Notes under the pieces: generated by a model
The model's input: the letters and a program-made list of their open reading frames with translations, nothing else
Database searches by the model: none
What the model was told of the DNA's origin: nothing
Source: CAIZQW01 sp037133395
GTDB lineage: Bacteria; Verrucomicrobiota; Kiritimatiellia; RFP12; UBA1067
Reading direction: 5' to 3'
Length of the DNA stretch: 59,440 nucleotides
Assembly (NCBI GenBank): GCA_037133395.1
Contig: JBAXOG010000008.1
Location: 1-59,440 of the forward strand
Position numbers and translations under genes: made by a program
Shown: piece after piece, positions 28,124 to 37,338 of the stretch
How positions within the stretch are numbered: position 1 is the stretch's first letter
Layout of the letters: every line of letters starts with the position of its first letter

Positions 28124-29947
28124 CTATTTCAACAGCGTCGCCTTGACATACATCGCGCCGCAGAGGATCTGGCCTTCCTTATCCAGCAGGTTCGCAGTCA
28201 GCTTTGTTTTGCCGACCTTGAGCGAGAGTGTAAAAGTGACGCACGTATCGGTTGGTATTGTGTTGATCGTCTGAGTGAAATCAGCAACGAGAAGTTGCGC
28301 CTTGGCAACCGGACGAGCTCCCGGACCATCTGAGCGGCCTTTTCGTCCGCCTTCAGCAAGAGCCTTACCGGATTCGAAGGGCCAGCGACTGAGCTCCACC
28401 CGGTACTGCCCTGCGGTTTCCACGTCAATGTCCCACGCGCCCTTTGCTTTAGCATCCCAGAGCTGGCCTGGGTTGTCGCAGTAATCCCCTTGCCAGTCAT
28501 TGGCATACAGGATGACCTGCGGCACGAGAGGATTGCCCAGGTGAATGTATCGAATCTTCTGGAACTCCGTGTAGGCAACCTTGTGCCAGGCGTCGTAGTA
28601 AGTGATCAGCGCGTTGACCACCTCGGGATTCTGTGCAGCCACACTCTTCTTCTGCGCTGGATCAGTCGCCACATTAAATAATCCCATGTCTTTCCTTTCC
28701 TTGAGTAGACGCCATTTTTCAGAACCGACGACCGCATTATCCCAGGGTGTGCACTTAAGTCTGTATTGAACCGTAAGCTTTCGCTTCGCATGAGGCCAGA
28801 CTTCATTGCGCAGCAAGCCGCCCCAGCTCACGCCGTCCATAGAATAACGGTTTGCTGGATTGATTCCGCAGAGTTCCAGCAAGGTCGGCGCAATATCCTG
28901 AACCTCGGTCAGTTCAGAAACATCCCTGCCATGTTTAATTGTGGATTGCGGCCAGCGGAAGAAACAATGGACGCGATGACCGCCCTCACACAGTTCAGTC
29001 TTATGTCCGCGCATGGCGCCGTTGTGAATCGCAGCAGCCTCATAAGACCGCGTGCCATTGTCGCTGAGAAAAAGAACAATGGTGTTTTCCTTAAGCTTGT
29101 TCTTCACGAGGAACTCCTCCAAGCGCCCCATATTCTCATCGATGTTCGCAATCATCCCGTAGTATTTCGCCGGTACCTTGATCGCTTCTCCCTTGGGCCC
29201 TTTCCACGTCCCGATGTCGGCATAAGGTTTGGAATATTTCTCAGGCACAAAGTCAGGAGCATGCGCCAGATTGTTGGGCAGATAGACAAAGAAGGGCTTG
29301 TTCTTCTGCTGGCAGTCCGCCATGTACTTCATGGCTTCCGTGTACCAGATGTCGCCGCAATAGCCCAGATAGAGGGTATCCACACCGTTGTGTTCCAATG
29401 TCGGGTCTGTATAGGAATCTCCGCCAGGCTTCGGATTGTTGTTGCTCCAATGGGATGCGAGTGAAGGCAATCCCCAGGCGCGAAAAGAGAGTACTTCCTG
29501 AAAGCCACGGTCCTGCGGACGGTGAGGATAGCTGTCGCCCAGATGCCACTTGCCGAAGATGCCGGTCGCATAGCCGGCATCGGCAAAATACTTGGGCAGC
29601 ATCGGAATCTCTTCTCGTACCATGGAGCGCCCCTGACAGACTGCAGTGCAGCCGTTCTTCATGGCGTCCACCCCGGTCATCAATTGGCCCCGCGTCGGCG
29701 AACACATCGGTGCGACATGGAAATCCGTAAACCGCACGCTCTCCGCATGCAGCTTGTCCATGTGCGGCGTTTTCAAAAATGGATGTCCATGCGCCCCGAT
29801 ATCGCCATAGCCCTGGTCATCGGTCATCACAATGATGACATTGGGTTTTGACGGAGCGGCAAACGCAGTCGTGGCCGCCAGAAGCACGCTCGCAGCCCAG
29901 GATGCAGGGAATAAACGAAGAAGGAGCTTTTTCGTATGGATAATCAA
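28124..29947 (-). CDS. Secreted formylglycine-type sulfatase with C-terminal beta-domain
   Basis: About 607 residues from a TTG start. This start gives a textbook signal peptide: basic MIIHTKK, a hydrophobic run, and cleavage after AFA. The frame is open back to 30238, and an ATG near 30173 has a good GGGAGGG ribosome-binding site, but that version would translate a REPIN-like repeat before the signal peptide, so I prefer the TTG. The sulfatase core has VIIVMTDDQGYGDIG, the formylglycine site C82 in PMCSPTRGQLMTG, and LSDNGTRS metal ligands. About 150 C-terminal residues form an extra beta-rich domain after the sulfatase fold. It likely desulfates a saccharide in the periplasm or outside. It is followed by GH78 after 24 bases. 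Confidence 0.88.
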   Translation of the reverse strand: MIIHTKKLLLRLFPASWAASVLLAATTAFAAPSKPNVIIVMTDDQGYGDIGAHGHPFLKTPHMDKLHAESVRFTDFHVAPMCSPTRGQLMTGVDAMKNGCTAVCQGRSMVREEIPMLPKYFADAGYATGIFGKWHLGDSYPHRPQDRGFQEVLSFRAWGLPSLASHWSNNNPKPGGDSYTDPTLEHNGVDTLYLGYCGDIWYTEAMKYMADCQQKNKPFFVYLPNNLAHAPDFVPEKYSKPYADIGTWKGPKGEAIKVPAKYYGMIANIDENMGRLEEFLVKNKLKENTIVLFLSDNGTRSYEAAAIHNGAMRGHKTELCEGGHRVHCFFRWPQSTIKHGRDVSELTEVQDIAPTLLELCGINPANRYSMDGVSWGGLLRNEVWPHAKRKLTVQYRLKCTPWDNAVVGSEKWRLLKERKDMGLFNVATDPAQKKSVAAQNPEVVNALITYYDAWHKVAYTEFQKIRYIHLGNPLVPQVILYANDWQGDYCDNPGQLWDAKAKGAWDIDVETAGQYRVELSRWPFESGKALAEGGRKGRSDGPGARPVAKAQLLVADFTQTINTIPTDTCVTFTLSLKVGKTKLTANLLDKEGQILCGAMYVKATLLK

Positions 29948-29951
29948 AGGC

Positions 29952-30093
29952 CTGGGCGTATAGGCGTCCTCGCCTGTACAGCGACTTGTCCACCGTAGTC
30001 GTATTCGCGAAGGCGGAAGCCTGTTGTATAAGGCTGGCGACTTCTCCGGCAGCTGCCGGAGAAGTGAACAGGCGGGGACGCCTATTCGCCCAG
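29952..30093. repeat. REPIN-like element 1 (inverted terminal hairpins)
   Basis: The ends are inverted copies of a 28-30 base unit whose core is a hairpin: AGGCG-TCCT-CGCCT at the left and AGGCG-TCCC-CGCCT (read in reverse) at the right. Inside lies a perfect 24-base palindrome at 30041-30064 (CTTCTCCGGCAG and its complement). A second internal stem, AGGC-GGAA-GCCT, is at 30011-30022. The same element occurs in the opposite orientation at 42023-42124. It lies directly upstream of the sulfatase start and within the operon. Confidence 0.75.
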
Positions 30094-30224
30094 CAAGGCT
30101 TCCCCTAACATTCCCATATTCCACCATTCCAGTTGAAGTTAAATGGAAGCCAGCGGTTTCATATTTCATCATTTCACCCTCCCGTATCCAATCATTCCCT
30201 TGAAATTGTCTGCAGATAATAACA

Positions 30225-32294
30225 TTAGGGTGCCTCATTTAAAAGCACACAGTCCAGCCCAAAGAAATAGCGCGCACCTTTCGATGCGGGATTGGTTCCT
30301 GTTACTTCAGCGCGCAAAATAAATTTGTTGTTTTCTGGCGTAAAGGTTCCCAGCTTCAATGGCGCTGCCGGTTGCACAGTGGGAGCGTACCCATCCAACG
30401 TTTCCGCGACAGGCTGGCCGTTTATAGTGAACTTCAACGTGCCGTAATCCGGCGCCTGCGTGGCATGGAGGACGATCTGCCGTGCGTTCGCAGAGGGCGC
30501 TGTTACTTCCAATTCCACAAACTCACCCGCCTTCCGTGCCAAAAACGTGAGCTGGTGGCCATTGCTCCACTGTTCGGCACCCCACGGACTCATGTCCTGC
30601 GAGAAAGTCCGAAAGTCGCCGGACTTATTCAGGATTTTCAAGGTTTCACATTCAATGGCCCCTGGCTTTCGGTGCATTGCAACACGGGCTTCGGCCTGCA
30701 CCTGCGCCAACGTGGGGACTGCGGCGGCCGCGTCTTTAGGCTGTGGCACGACATTCAGGCTGGCGCCGGGGAAAGCATACCAATACGTGGTGGCACCGTA
30801 GAGGAGCGTGGTAGGCTTCCACGAGATCAGTTCAATATCGAATTGCAGCGATTTGCGAAAGGGAATGCCATCCAGTAGGCGGCTGCGACTCATGACGTTC
30901 CAGCCCTGCGTCATGGGCTGGTCGATGCGCACATGATTGACGAAGGGGGTTTGAAAGACCGGCTTCGGCGCATACGAGTAACCGTAATAGTCCTCGGTGC
31001 CGGTGCCCAGATGCGAAGGGAACGATTCGCCATCGACCCAGATCTTCTCATCGCCTTCGCCATACCAGGTGGCGACTGGATTGAAGAGCGCCAGCGAGTC
31101 GCCGGCATATACGCCCCGGCCCGTGATGGTGATAAAGTTCCAATCCCGGAGCGGCGGTGTTTTCAAGCCCGCCTCATGGTGCCAGGCTGCGTAGAAATGC
31201 ATGGAGCGGTTGTCCCATGTCCATGGTGCCGTAGTCGCATGGAGCACAGCATTGACAGGCTTTGAGCCGACGTTGAGCAAGGTTACCCGTGCCGTTTTCT
31301 CGTAGGGCATGACCCAGCGACAACGCATCGTGCCGTCGGTGCTGATTGTGCGATACCAACTGCGCAGTTCATTGATCCCGACTCCCGAGCCGAAAAAGTC
31401 CGTGGCCGGACACCAGACCGTCACGTCGCCGTCGAACGTGAGTTTCACGATGATGCTGCGAAGCGTGCGCTCCGTCTCCTGGGTATCGTCGGATTTCAGG
31501 AGTAGCTCCAAGGTTCGGACAGCCTGATTGCCTGTAGGCAAATCGAGTGAGGCCTCGGCTCCGGCCGCCAGCATCTCTTTCACGGTAGAGACTTTTCCAT
31601 CCGAGGAGGGCATAGGCGATTCAAGTGTGCGATTCACCTGGTCAATTAAATCTCTCGATGCCTCGACTTGCGGTAAGGCAAAGGTCTTCACCTCTGTCCC
31701 GGCAGCGTAGGTGCGGTAATTGATCTGATAGTAACGAGCCCCCTTTTTTCCTTCCTCCCATGTCACCTTGCAGTGCTTGGCATACGGGATAGGCAAGTAG
31801 AGATTATTGCCACGTTCCCCGGGGTGGGCTTGGGCCAGTGGCGCATTGACGCGCACATTTCCTTTGAGCAAACTGAATTCCGAGAAGGTTATCGCAGGCG
31901 CCTTGTCGCCATCGAGATAGATGCGCAGGATGCCGTCCTTCGGACCGCCGGCTGTGAGCCAGAAGCGCACAATGGCGCCCGGGCCATCAGCCTCCATCAT
32001 CACGTTTTCCTTGCGGCCCTCCGTCTCCTCTGTCCGGATGTATTGAGTGTTGTCTATATTGGCGAACCAGCCGGGTTTATCCGGTGCGATTTTCGCGCGG
32101 TCATAACTGCTCGCCTGCTTGCCGGTAAACTCATGCTCAGGCCACCGCGCAATGGACTCGACATCCACCATTTCGTTCAGCAGTGAGTCAAGCGTAACAC
32201 GAGTGCCCGCCTGGATCGCAACAGGGAGGTCGATAAGCAGCGGAACGAGCAACAGAGTGGCGAGGAGTCGATTTGTGTTTTGCGTCATATTCAT
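30225..32294 (-). CDS. Secreted GH172 (DUF2961) family enzyme
   Basis: 689 residues. The ATG overlaps the TGA of the upstream GH32 gene (ATGA), which decides this start; a longer frame to 32315 begins inside that gene. The signal peptide ends IQAG. The DUF2961 domain (about residues 35-410) is recognisable from LNEMVDVESIARWP, ADGPGAIVRFWLTAGG, IRIYLDGDKAP-like sequence and GTGTEDYYGYSYAPK. A C-terminal beta-domain of about 150 residues follows. Known GH172 members act on fructofuranose (difructose dianhydride I synthase/hydrolase) or arabinofuranose linkages. The position between GH32 genes favours a fructan-type substrate by inference. Confidence 0.88.
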   Translation of the reverse strand: MNMTQNTNRLLATLLLVPLLIDLPVAIQAGTRVTLDSLLNEMVDVESIARWPEHEFTGKQASSYDRAKIAPDKPGWFANIDNTQYIRTEETEGRKENVMMEADGPGAIVRFWLTAGGPKDGILRIYLDGDKAPAITFSEFSLLKGNVRVNAPLAQAHPGERGNNLYLPIPYAKHCKVTWEEGKKGARYYQINYRTYAAGTEVKTFALPQVEASRDLIDQVNRTLESPMPSSDGKVSTVKEMLAAGAEASLDLPTGNQAVRTLELLLKSDDTQETERTLRSIIVKLTFDGDVTVWCPATDFFGSGVGINELRSWYRTISTDGTMRCRWVMPYEKTARVTLLNVGSKPVNAVLHATTAPWTWDNRSMHFYAAWHHEAGLKTPPLRDWNFITITGRGVYAGDSLALFNPVATWYGEGDEKIWVDGESFPSHLGTGTEDYYGYSYAPKPVFQTPFVNHVRIDQPMTQGWNVMSRSRLLDGIPFRKSLQFDIELISWKPTTLLYGATTYWYAFPGASLNVVPQPKDAAAAVPTLAQVQAEARVAMHRKPGAIECETLKILNKSGDFRTFSQDMSPWGAEQWSNGHQLTFLARKAGEFVELEVTAPSANARQIVLHATQAPDYGTLKFTINGQPVAETLDGYAPTVQPAAPLKLGTFTPENNKFILRAEVTGTNPASKGARYFFGLDCVLLNEAP

Positions 32295-34447
32295 TTTTTC
32301 GCATTGTCCTTCCAAATCGAATTCATCCGATAAATCTTCAATGACTTCACGACCATGCCTTCGTCCGATTCAAGTTTGGTGGCCGTCGAGTCGAATTCAC
32401 TCGGCATGCGCAGGCGGATTTGGAAGGAGATCCCGTCATCACCATAGACATCATTCACCGTGCGATCTGTGAAAATGCGTGCCTTGGTTCCATTAAAACT
32501 GGCATCGATGCCGTTAATCACAAGCTTCTTCTGTCCAGCGTGGGCAAATTCAATCAGTGTCTCACTCAACTGGCCTTTGCATTTCTGCAACAGTTCATTC
32601 GCCTGAGCAGGTGTCAGATCCTTGCCTTCGGCCAGAACCTCGCCACGTAGCTGCTCAAACTCTTTGGCCGGCAAGTAGGAGACAAGCAGACCGTCGCTCG
32701 TCTCACGCAGGGTCAACTCGTTCGGGATCGAGAACGCCTGATTTGCTATCATATCAGGAAATCTTTTCGAGTAATCAGCTGTTCGAACCCATCCGATCTG
32801 AATACGGCGACCGCCTGGAGCATTACCAAATACCTGCCCGGCATAGAAGGTGCCGGTGTAGTTGCCGTGTAACCCGGATTCCTTATGGAACGTTTTGCCA
32901 TCGAACTTGCCAATACAATAGCAGTTCGCCGCACCAGAAATGAACCAGCGGGTCTCACCGGGTTTTCCAACAACCGGCAGTTCAAACATATCCGGGCACT
33001 CCATCAGCAAGAAACGCTGTGGATCCGTAAAGGCGCCGGTCCGCGTCCACTTCCGAAGGTCTTTTGATTCATAGAAAGCAATATTGGCCCGGGCTGGTTC
33101 TTTGGCGCTGGCAGGCGGTATCGCCTTCACCTCAGCGCAGTCGGATTCTTCATAAACCGACATCACCCATTTCTGTTCCGGCTCGTACCAAATGACCTTG
33201 GGATCGCGGCCTGGATTTTTAAGGACAGGATTTCCAGTCTCAATATCTTTAAGGGTCAAGCCACTGTCTTTACTGTAAGCAAGACATTGGCCGCGTCCGG
33301 TGCTGGTGTACATGGCGAACTGAGTGTTCTTGCCGAGCCCAGCCGTATCGTTGGCATCAACAAAGCCGGAACCCGAGTAGGCGGAATCCCCACGCTTATT
33401 ATAAATCGCTATGGGTTTTTGCTCCCAGTGCACCAGATCCGTGCTTTCCAAGTGCCCCCAGTGCATGTTGCCCCATTGTATGGAAACGGGGTTGAATTGA
33501 TAGTAGAGATGGTATTTGCCGTCGCTGTAAACCATACCGTTGGGGTCGTTGACCCAGCCGCGGCGCGTAGAGGCGTGGAACTGGTTACGGTACGGTTGCG
33601 TGTAGTCAGAATCTGATAGCACATCCGACTCAGATCCTATCTTGATTTTATCAAACGCCGCTAAAACATCATCTGGATGCTGTCCGCCATAGATCCTGAT
33701 CTGCTTCCCCTTCAGTCCAAATGATTCCAACGGATAGGCCGCAAGCCAGAACGGGGCATTGCGCTTCGGCAGCGGAATCATCAGACTCTGCACAGGTTTA
33801 TCCCCATCGAAAACAATCGTCTTAATTTCGTTCTTCATCAATCCATAATTGCCTATAGGAATAATGAGATGCGTGCCATTCACCGTCAGCGTCTTCTCCA
33901 ATATCAGTACCGAGGATTGAGCCTTGGTGTCGGACTGAACGATCTGATCCACCATGATATGACCCATGTTACCCTCATGATAATTGACGATTTGAATGAC
34001 AGCGTTTTTCCCAATGAACTCCTCCACATCCCACCCCAACTCGAAAAGCTGATTGCTGCCCTGCCCTGTGGCGATGCGCATGATCTTGCCATGGACGAGC
34101 AGATTCAGGGTGGCAATGGCATCTGAACTGCACCCGCCAATCAGGAACTTGATATACTTACGCTCGATCTTGAACTCCGGTGATATGAGCTTGCCTTGCC
34201 CCTTATTTCCGACGACAAAGGTGTTCAGCAATCGTTTACCTTGAAACCCTGAAATCGGCTCTTGGCCTGTAGCAGCACCAGCGACCGGACCAGTTCCAAA
34301 ACGCGTTCCCTCCGTCTTCCAGTTCCCGTAGGTCGCGGATTCGAAGTCGCTAATAAGGATGTCATCCGCCGCCTGAACGTTTACAGTTCCCGACACCATC
34401 ACGACACAGGATGCAAGAATCCCGCGCAATATTGAAAACCTACTCAT
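32291..34447 (-). CDS. Secreted GH32 fructan hydrolase with accessory domains A and B
   Basis: 718 residues from ATG at 34447, chosen because AAGGAGA lies at good distance; a TTG directly before it is less likely. Signal peptide to about residue 27 (ending VQA). Domain A (about 30-180) begins ILISDFESATYGNW. Domain B (about 185-265) contains LIIPIGNYG. The GH32 catalytic domain has D301 in GWVNDPNGMVY, RDP in PGRDPKVIWY, and E483 in LMECPDMFEL. A C-terminal beta-sandwich follows. The insert KAIPPASAKEPARANI in the catalytic domain is not shared with the other copies. The stop overlaps the GH172 start. Confidence 0.92.
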   Translation of the reverse strand: MSRFSILRGILASCVVMVSGTVNVQAADDILISDFESATYGNWKTEGTRFGTGPVAGAATGQEPISGFQGKRLLNTFVVGNKGQGKLISPEFKIERKYIKFLIGGCSSDAIATLNLLVHGKIMRIATGQGSNQLFELGWDVEEFIGKNAVIQIVNYHEGNMGHIMVDQIVQSDTKAQSSVLILEKTLTVNGTHLIIPIGNYGLMKNEIKTIVFDGDKPVQSLMIPLPKRNAPFWLAAYPLESFGLKGKQIRIYGGQHPDDVLAAFDKIKIGSESDVLSDSDYTQPYRNQFHASTRRGWVNDPNGMVYSDGKYHLYYQFNPVSIQWGNMHWGHLESTDLVHWEQKPIAIYNKRGDSAYSGSGFVDANDTAGLGKNTQFAMYTSTGRGQCLAYSKDSGLTLKDIETGNPVLKNPGRDPKVIWYEPEQKWVMSVYEESDCAEVKAIPPASAKEPARANIAFYESKDLRKWTRTGAFTDPQRFLLMECPDMFELPVVGKPGETRWFISGAANCYCIGKFDGKTFHKESGLHGNYTGTFYAGQVFGNAPGGRRIQIGWVRTADYSKRFPDMIANQAFSIPNELTLRETSDGLLVSYLPAKEFEQLRGEVLAEGKDLTPAQANELLQKCKGQLSETLIEFAHAGQKKLVINGIDASFNGTKARIFTDRTVNDVYGDDGISFQIRLRMPSEFDSTATKLESDEGMVVKSLKIYRMNSIWKDNAKK

Positions 34448-34471
34448 CAATACTATCTCCTTTTTCCAAGC

Positions 34472-35374
34472 TCAACGGCGCTGCCGTTCTTTCGCTGCGC
34501 TGAGTTCATCAAAAGCGATCTTCTGCAAGGCGGAGGTTTGTTCAGGCGAGAATCCGAGTTCCAATGCGGCGCGCTCGTTTCTGCCGAGTGATCGTGGATC
34601 GAGTCCAGTCAGATCGCCGAAGATCATCAGCGCCTCCAGGTAGTAACCAAACGCGCTCGCGTGGTAGTGATCGTATGTCCACAGATTGATCTGACCGGCA
34701 GAAATACCATCATAGGGATTCGGATCCGCCACTCCTGTATTAAATGCTCGGTTCCACGCTTCGCCGACGGGTATGATGCCGCGGATCGCCGGTGAGCCGG
34801 CCGCTGCGAGATCATAAGCGGCACGGATATCCAGCGCCATTTTTTCGATGGGCTGTCCGTACCAGTGCCCAAACTTCGGATAGACTTGGTCGGCACGGGA
34901 CCATGTGGCGATGAGCCGAATGTCGACGTCGGGATTCTTTTTCCTCAGCAGTTCAGCCAGTTCCTTGGCCGAGCGCACCAGCAAGGTCGGGTCGCCCGGT
35001 TTGTTGCTGTCGAGTGTGCTGTAGCCCTGCATCACAACGTAGTCCCAAGCTTGGCCGATGACGGCGGCTTTGTGCTGGACGTGATAATCAAAACCCGCAC
35101 CAGCTTTTGTTTCAAGGCTCACCCTGAAATTGCGTCCCGCTTGGCTGATGAACATCTTGAATAACGCGGGAACTCCGCCCGTACCTTCACCATTCAAATC
35201 AGTGACCGTTTGGGCGCGGTAGAATCGTACCGGCGAACCGAAACCAAACATAAAGCTGTTGCCAATAAACACGACACTCGGAGCGATCTCACCCTTGGGC
35301 GCTTGCTCAGTTGCGAAGACGGTTGATGACATCATCAGCATAACCATGACCAATAAAAGACGCTGCATTTTCAT
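34472..35374 (-). CDS. Secreted SGNH-type hydrolase (possible carbohydrate esterase)
   Basis: 300 residues with a signal peptide (MKMQRLLLVMVMLMMSSTVFA). SGNH-like blocks are FIGNSFMFGFG (block I with the nucleophile Ser), VVMQGYSTLD in the middle, and YDHYHASAFGYYL near the C terminus (Asp-x-x-His). Such enzymes often remove acetyl or other acyl groups from glycans; the exact substrate is not visible. It lies between two GH32 genes in the same direction with gaps of 24 and 59 bases, which argues for a part in removing decorations from the same substrate. Confidence 0.75.
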   Translation of the reverse strand: MKMQRLLLVMVMLMMSSTVFATEQAPKGEIAPSVVFIGNSFMFGFGSPVRFYRAQTVTDLNGEGTGGVPALFKMFISQAGRNFRVSLETKAGAGFDYHVQHKAAVIGQAWDYVVMQGYSTLDSNKPGDPTLLVRSAKELAELLRKKNPDVDIRLIATWSRADQVYPKFGHWYGQPIEKMALDIRAAYDLAAAGSPAIRGIIPVGEAWNRAFNTGVADPNPYDGISAGQINLWTYDHYHASAFGYYLEALMIFGDLTGLDPRSLGRNERAALELGFSPEQTSALQKIAFDELSAAKERQRR

Positions 35375-35433
35375 AGTATTATAGCCGAACGTTTAAGCTC
35401 GGGCGCTTGGTTCAGCCTCCGTGATATTTACTT

Positions 35434-37326
35434 TCAATGCCATGCCGATTTCAGTTCATACACGTCCAGCTTCGCGATTCTGGCCGTTCCTCCGACAGCG
35501 GTGAGGGATAGATCCTTGAGATTTGGATCGGCCACGAAGAAACTGGTGAACGATACCCGCCCGTCATTGCCGAAGACGTCCAGCGCGGTGCGATCGGCCA
35601 GGATACGCAGCTTCAAGCGGTCGCCGACCGGGGCTAGCTCGGCCTCGTTGTTCATCACGCGCAGGCGGCGCTCCGGCACCTTATACTGCACCGTCTGTCC
35701 GCGGAGGGTGAAGACGATCTCTTTGGCATCGCCGAGGGCGAACTCGGCATCGATGTCGAACAGATCACCCTTCACTGCGGCCAGTGCGTTTTTGCCAACC
35801 GCCAGCGGTTGCTCTTTCAATTTCAGAAGGCTCTTGGCCCGCAGGCCTTCGATCTCGCGAACCGGATAGCGGCACATGAGCATGCAGTCGTCCACGGCGT
35901 GGAGGGTGAGGACACAGGGCAGGGACATCTGCTGGTTGAACGGCATCCTCGGAAACACGCTGCCGGACATCCACGCGATCTGAATGCGGCGCCCGTCCTC
36001 TTTGGGGATGTCGCTGTAGGATTGCACGGCGTAATAGTTGCCTCCCATATTGATCGGGCGCGGTTTGCCGTCGGGTTTGAAGGTCTTGCCGTCGAAATCA
36101 CCAACCGTGTAGAATCCGTTTGCGCTGGTGAATACCCACTTGGTGACGCCGGGTTTGCCGCTCACTGTCATGGGGAAGAAATCAGGGCATTCGGCGCCGC
36201 CTGTGTTTTCCAAGGTTTGTAGTTGGGTCCATTGCTTGAGATCGGGAGACGCGAAAAGGGCATAGTCGGTCTTGTCTAGGAAAAGAGCCATAATCCATCG
36301 TTTCGTCAACGCATGCCAGATGACCTTAGGATCCCGGTTGCCGCTTGTGATGCTCGGCAAGACAGGGTTGCCGCTATATTTGGTCCAAGTGCGCCCCCGG
36401 TCGTTGGAATACGCGATGCATTGGCAGGTGTGCTTGCTATCAGCGGTATAGATCGCCACCAGCGTCTTCTCATCACCTTTCTGGAAACCGGCCGTGTTGT
36501 TCCAGTCGACCACAGCCGAGCCGGAGAAGATGGTGCCCATCGCATCCGGCTCGATGGCGTTCAGCAGTTGCTGCCAGTGCATCAGATCCGGGCTGACCGC
36601 GTGACCCCAAGTCATGTTGCCCCAGTTGATGCCTGTTGGATTGTGCTGGAAGAACAGGTGATACTCACCCTTATAGAAAACAAGACCGTTGGGATCATTG
36701 AGCCAGTTTTTTTGCGCGGTTAAATGAAATTGCGGGCGAAAGGTTTCATTGTACAATTCCGCGGTTGATACCACCCATTCCTGGCCGACCTTGGCATCGG
36801 TCTGAGATTTTCCTTGCGGTTCGTTGCTCTGCGCGATCTGGTCCACGTTGATATGGCCCCAGCCTCCCTGGGCATGATCAACGATACGAATGCGAGCCTT
36901 CTTGCCCCGCAGGTTCTTCACATCCCAGTTAGCCGGATCGAGCGCTTCCTTGTCGCTACCGGTAGCACCACACACCACCTTGCCATCGACCATCAGGGCC
37001 ATGTATGCCTCGCCCGAACGCTTGCCGGCACCGATCAGAAAGTTGATATAGTCGCGCTCGATGGCAAACTCGGGCGAGAGCAGTTCGCCGTGGCTGTCAT
37101 CGCCGCCCAGGAAGGTGTTCACCAAGCCACGGCCCTGATAACCTGAAACCGGTTGCTGACCGGGCAGAGCGCCTTGAGCCGGTCCTGTTCCGAAGGCTTT
37201 ACCGCTGACCGTCCAGACACCATAGTCGGCACCCTCGAAATCGGCGATGGGAATGTCATCTGCAGCATACAACAGTGACAACGGCGCGAGCAGCAGGGCA
37301 GAGAGGAAGTGTGTTCTTGTTGTCAT
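35434..37326 (-). CDS. Secreted GH32 fructan hydrolase with domain A only
   Basis: 630 residues. Signal peptide to about residue 21. Domain A (about 24-170) begins IPIADFEGADYGVW. Domain B is missing and is replaced by a linker of about 30 residues. The catalytic domain has D211 in NWLNDPNGLVF, RDP in GNRDPKVIW, and E379 in GGAECPDFF. The sequence HNPTGINWGNMTWGHA is closest of the five to classical exo-acting fructanases and invertases. The C-terminal beta-sandwich ends DVYELKSAWH. It is followed by the SGNH gene and preceded 12 bases upstream by GH2. Confidence 0.92.
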   Translation of the reverse strand: MTTRTHFLSALLLAPLSLLYAADDIPIADFEGADYGVWTVSGKAFGTGPAQGALPGQQPVSGYQGRGLVNTFLGGDDSHGELLSPEFAIERDYINFLIGAGKRSGEAYMALMVDGKVVCGATGSDKEALDPANWDVKNLRGKKARIRIVDHAQGGWGHINVDQIAQSNEPQGKSQTDAKVGQEWVVSTAELYNETFRPQFHLTAQKNWLNDPNGLVFYKGEYHLFFQHNPTGINWGNMTWGHAVSPDLMHWQQLLNAIEPDAMGTIFSGSAVVDWNNTAGFQKGDEKTLVAIYTADSKHTCQCIAYSNDRGRTWTKYSGNPVLPSITSGNRDPKVIWHALTKRWIMALFLDKTDYALFASPDLKQWTQLQTLENTGGAECPDFFPMTVSGKPGVTKWVFTSANGFYTVGDFDGKTFKPDGKPRPINMGGNYYAVQSYSDIPKEDGRRIQIAWMSGSVFPRMPFNQQMSLPCVLTLHAVDDCMLMCRYPVREIEGLRAKSLLKLKEQPLAVGKNALAAVKGDLFDIDAEFALGDAKEIVFTLRGQTVQYKVPERRLRVMNNEAELAPVGDRLKLRILADRTALDVFGNDGRVSFTSFFVADPNLKDLSLTAVGGTARIAKLDVYELKSAWH

Positions 37327-37338
37327 AGAGTTCTCGGG

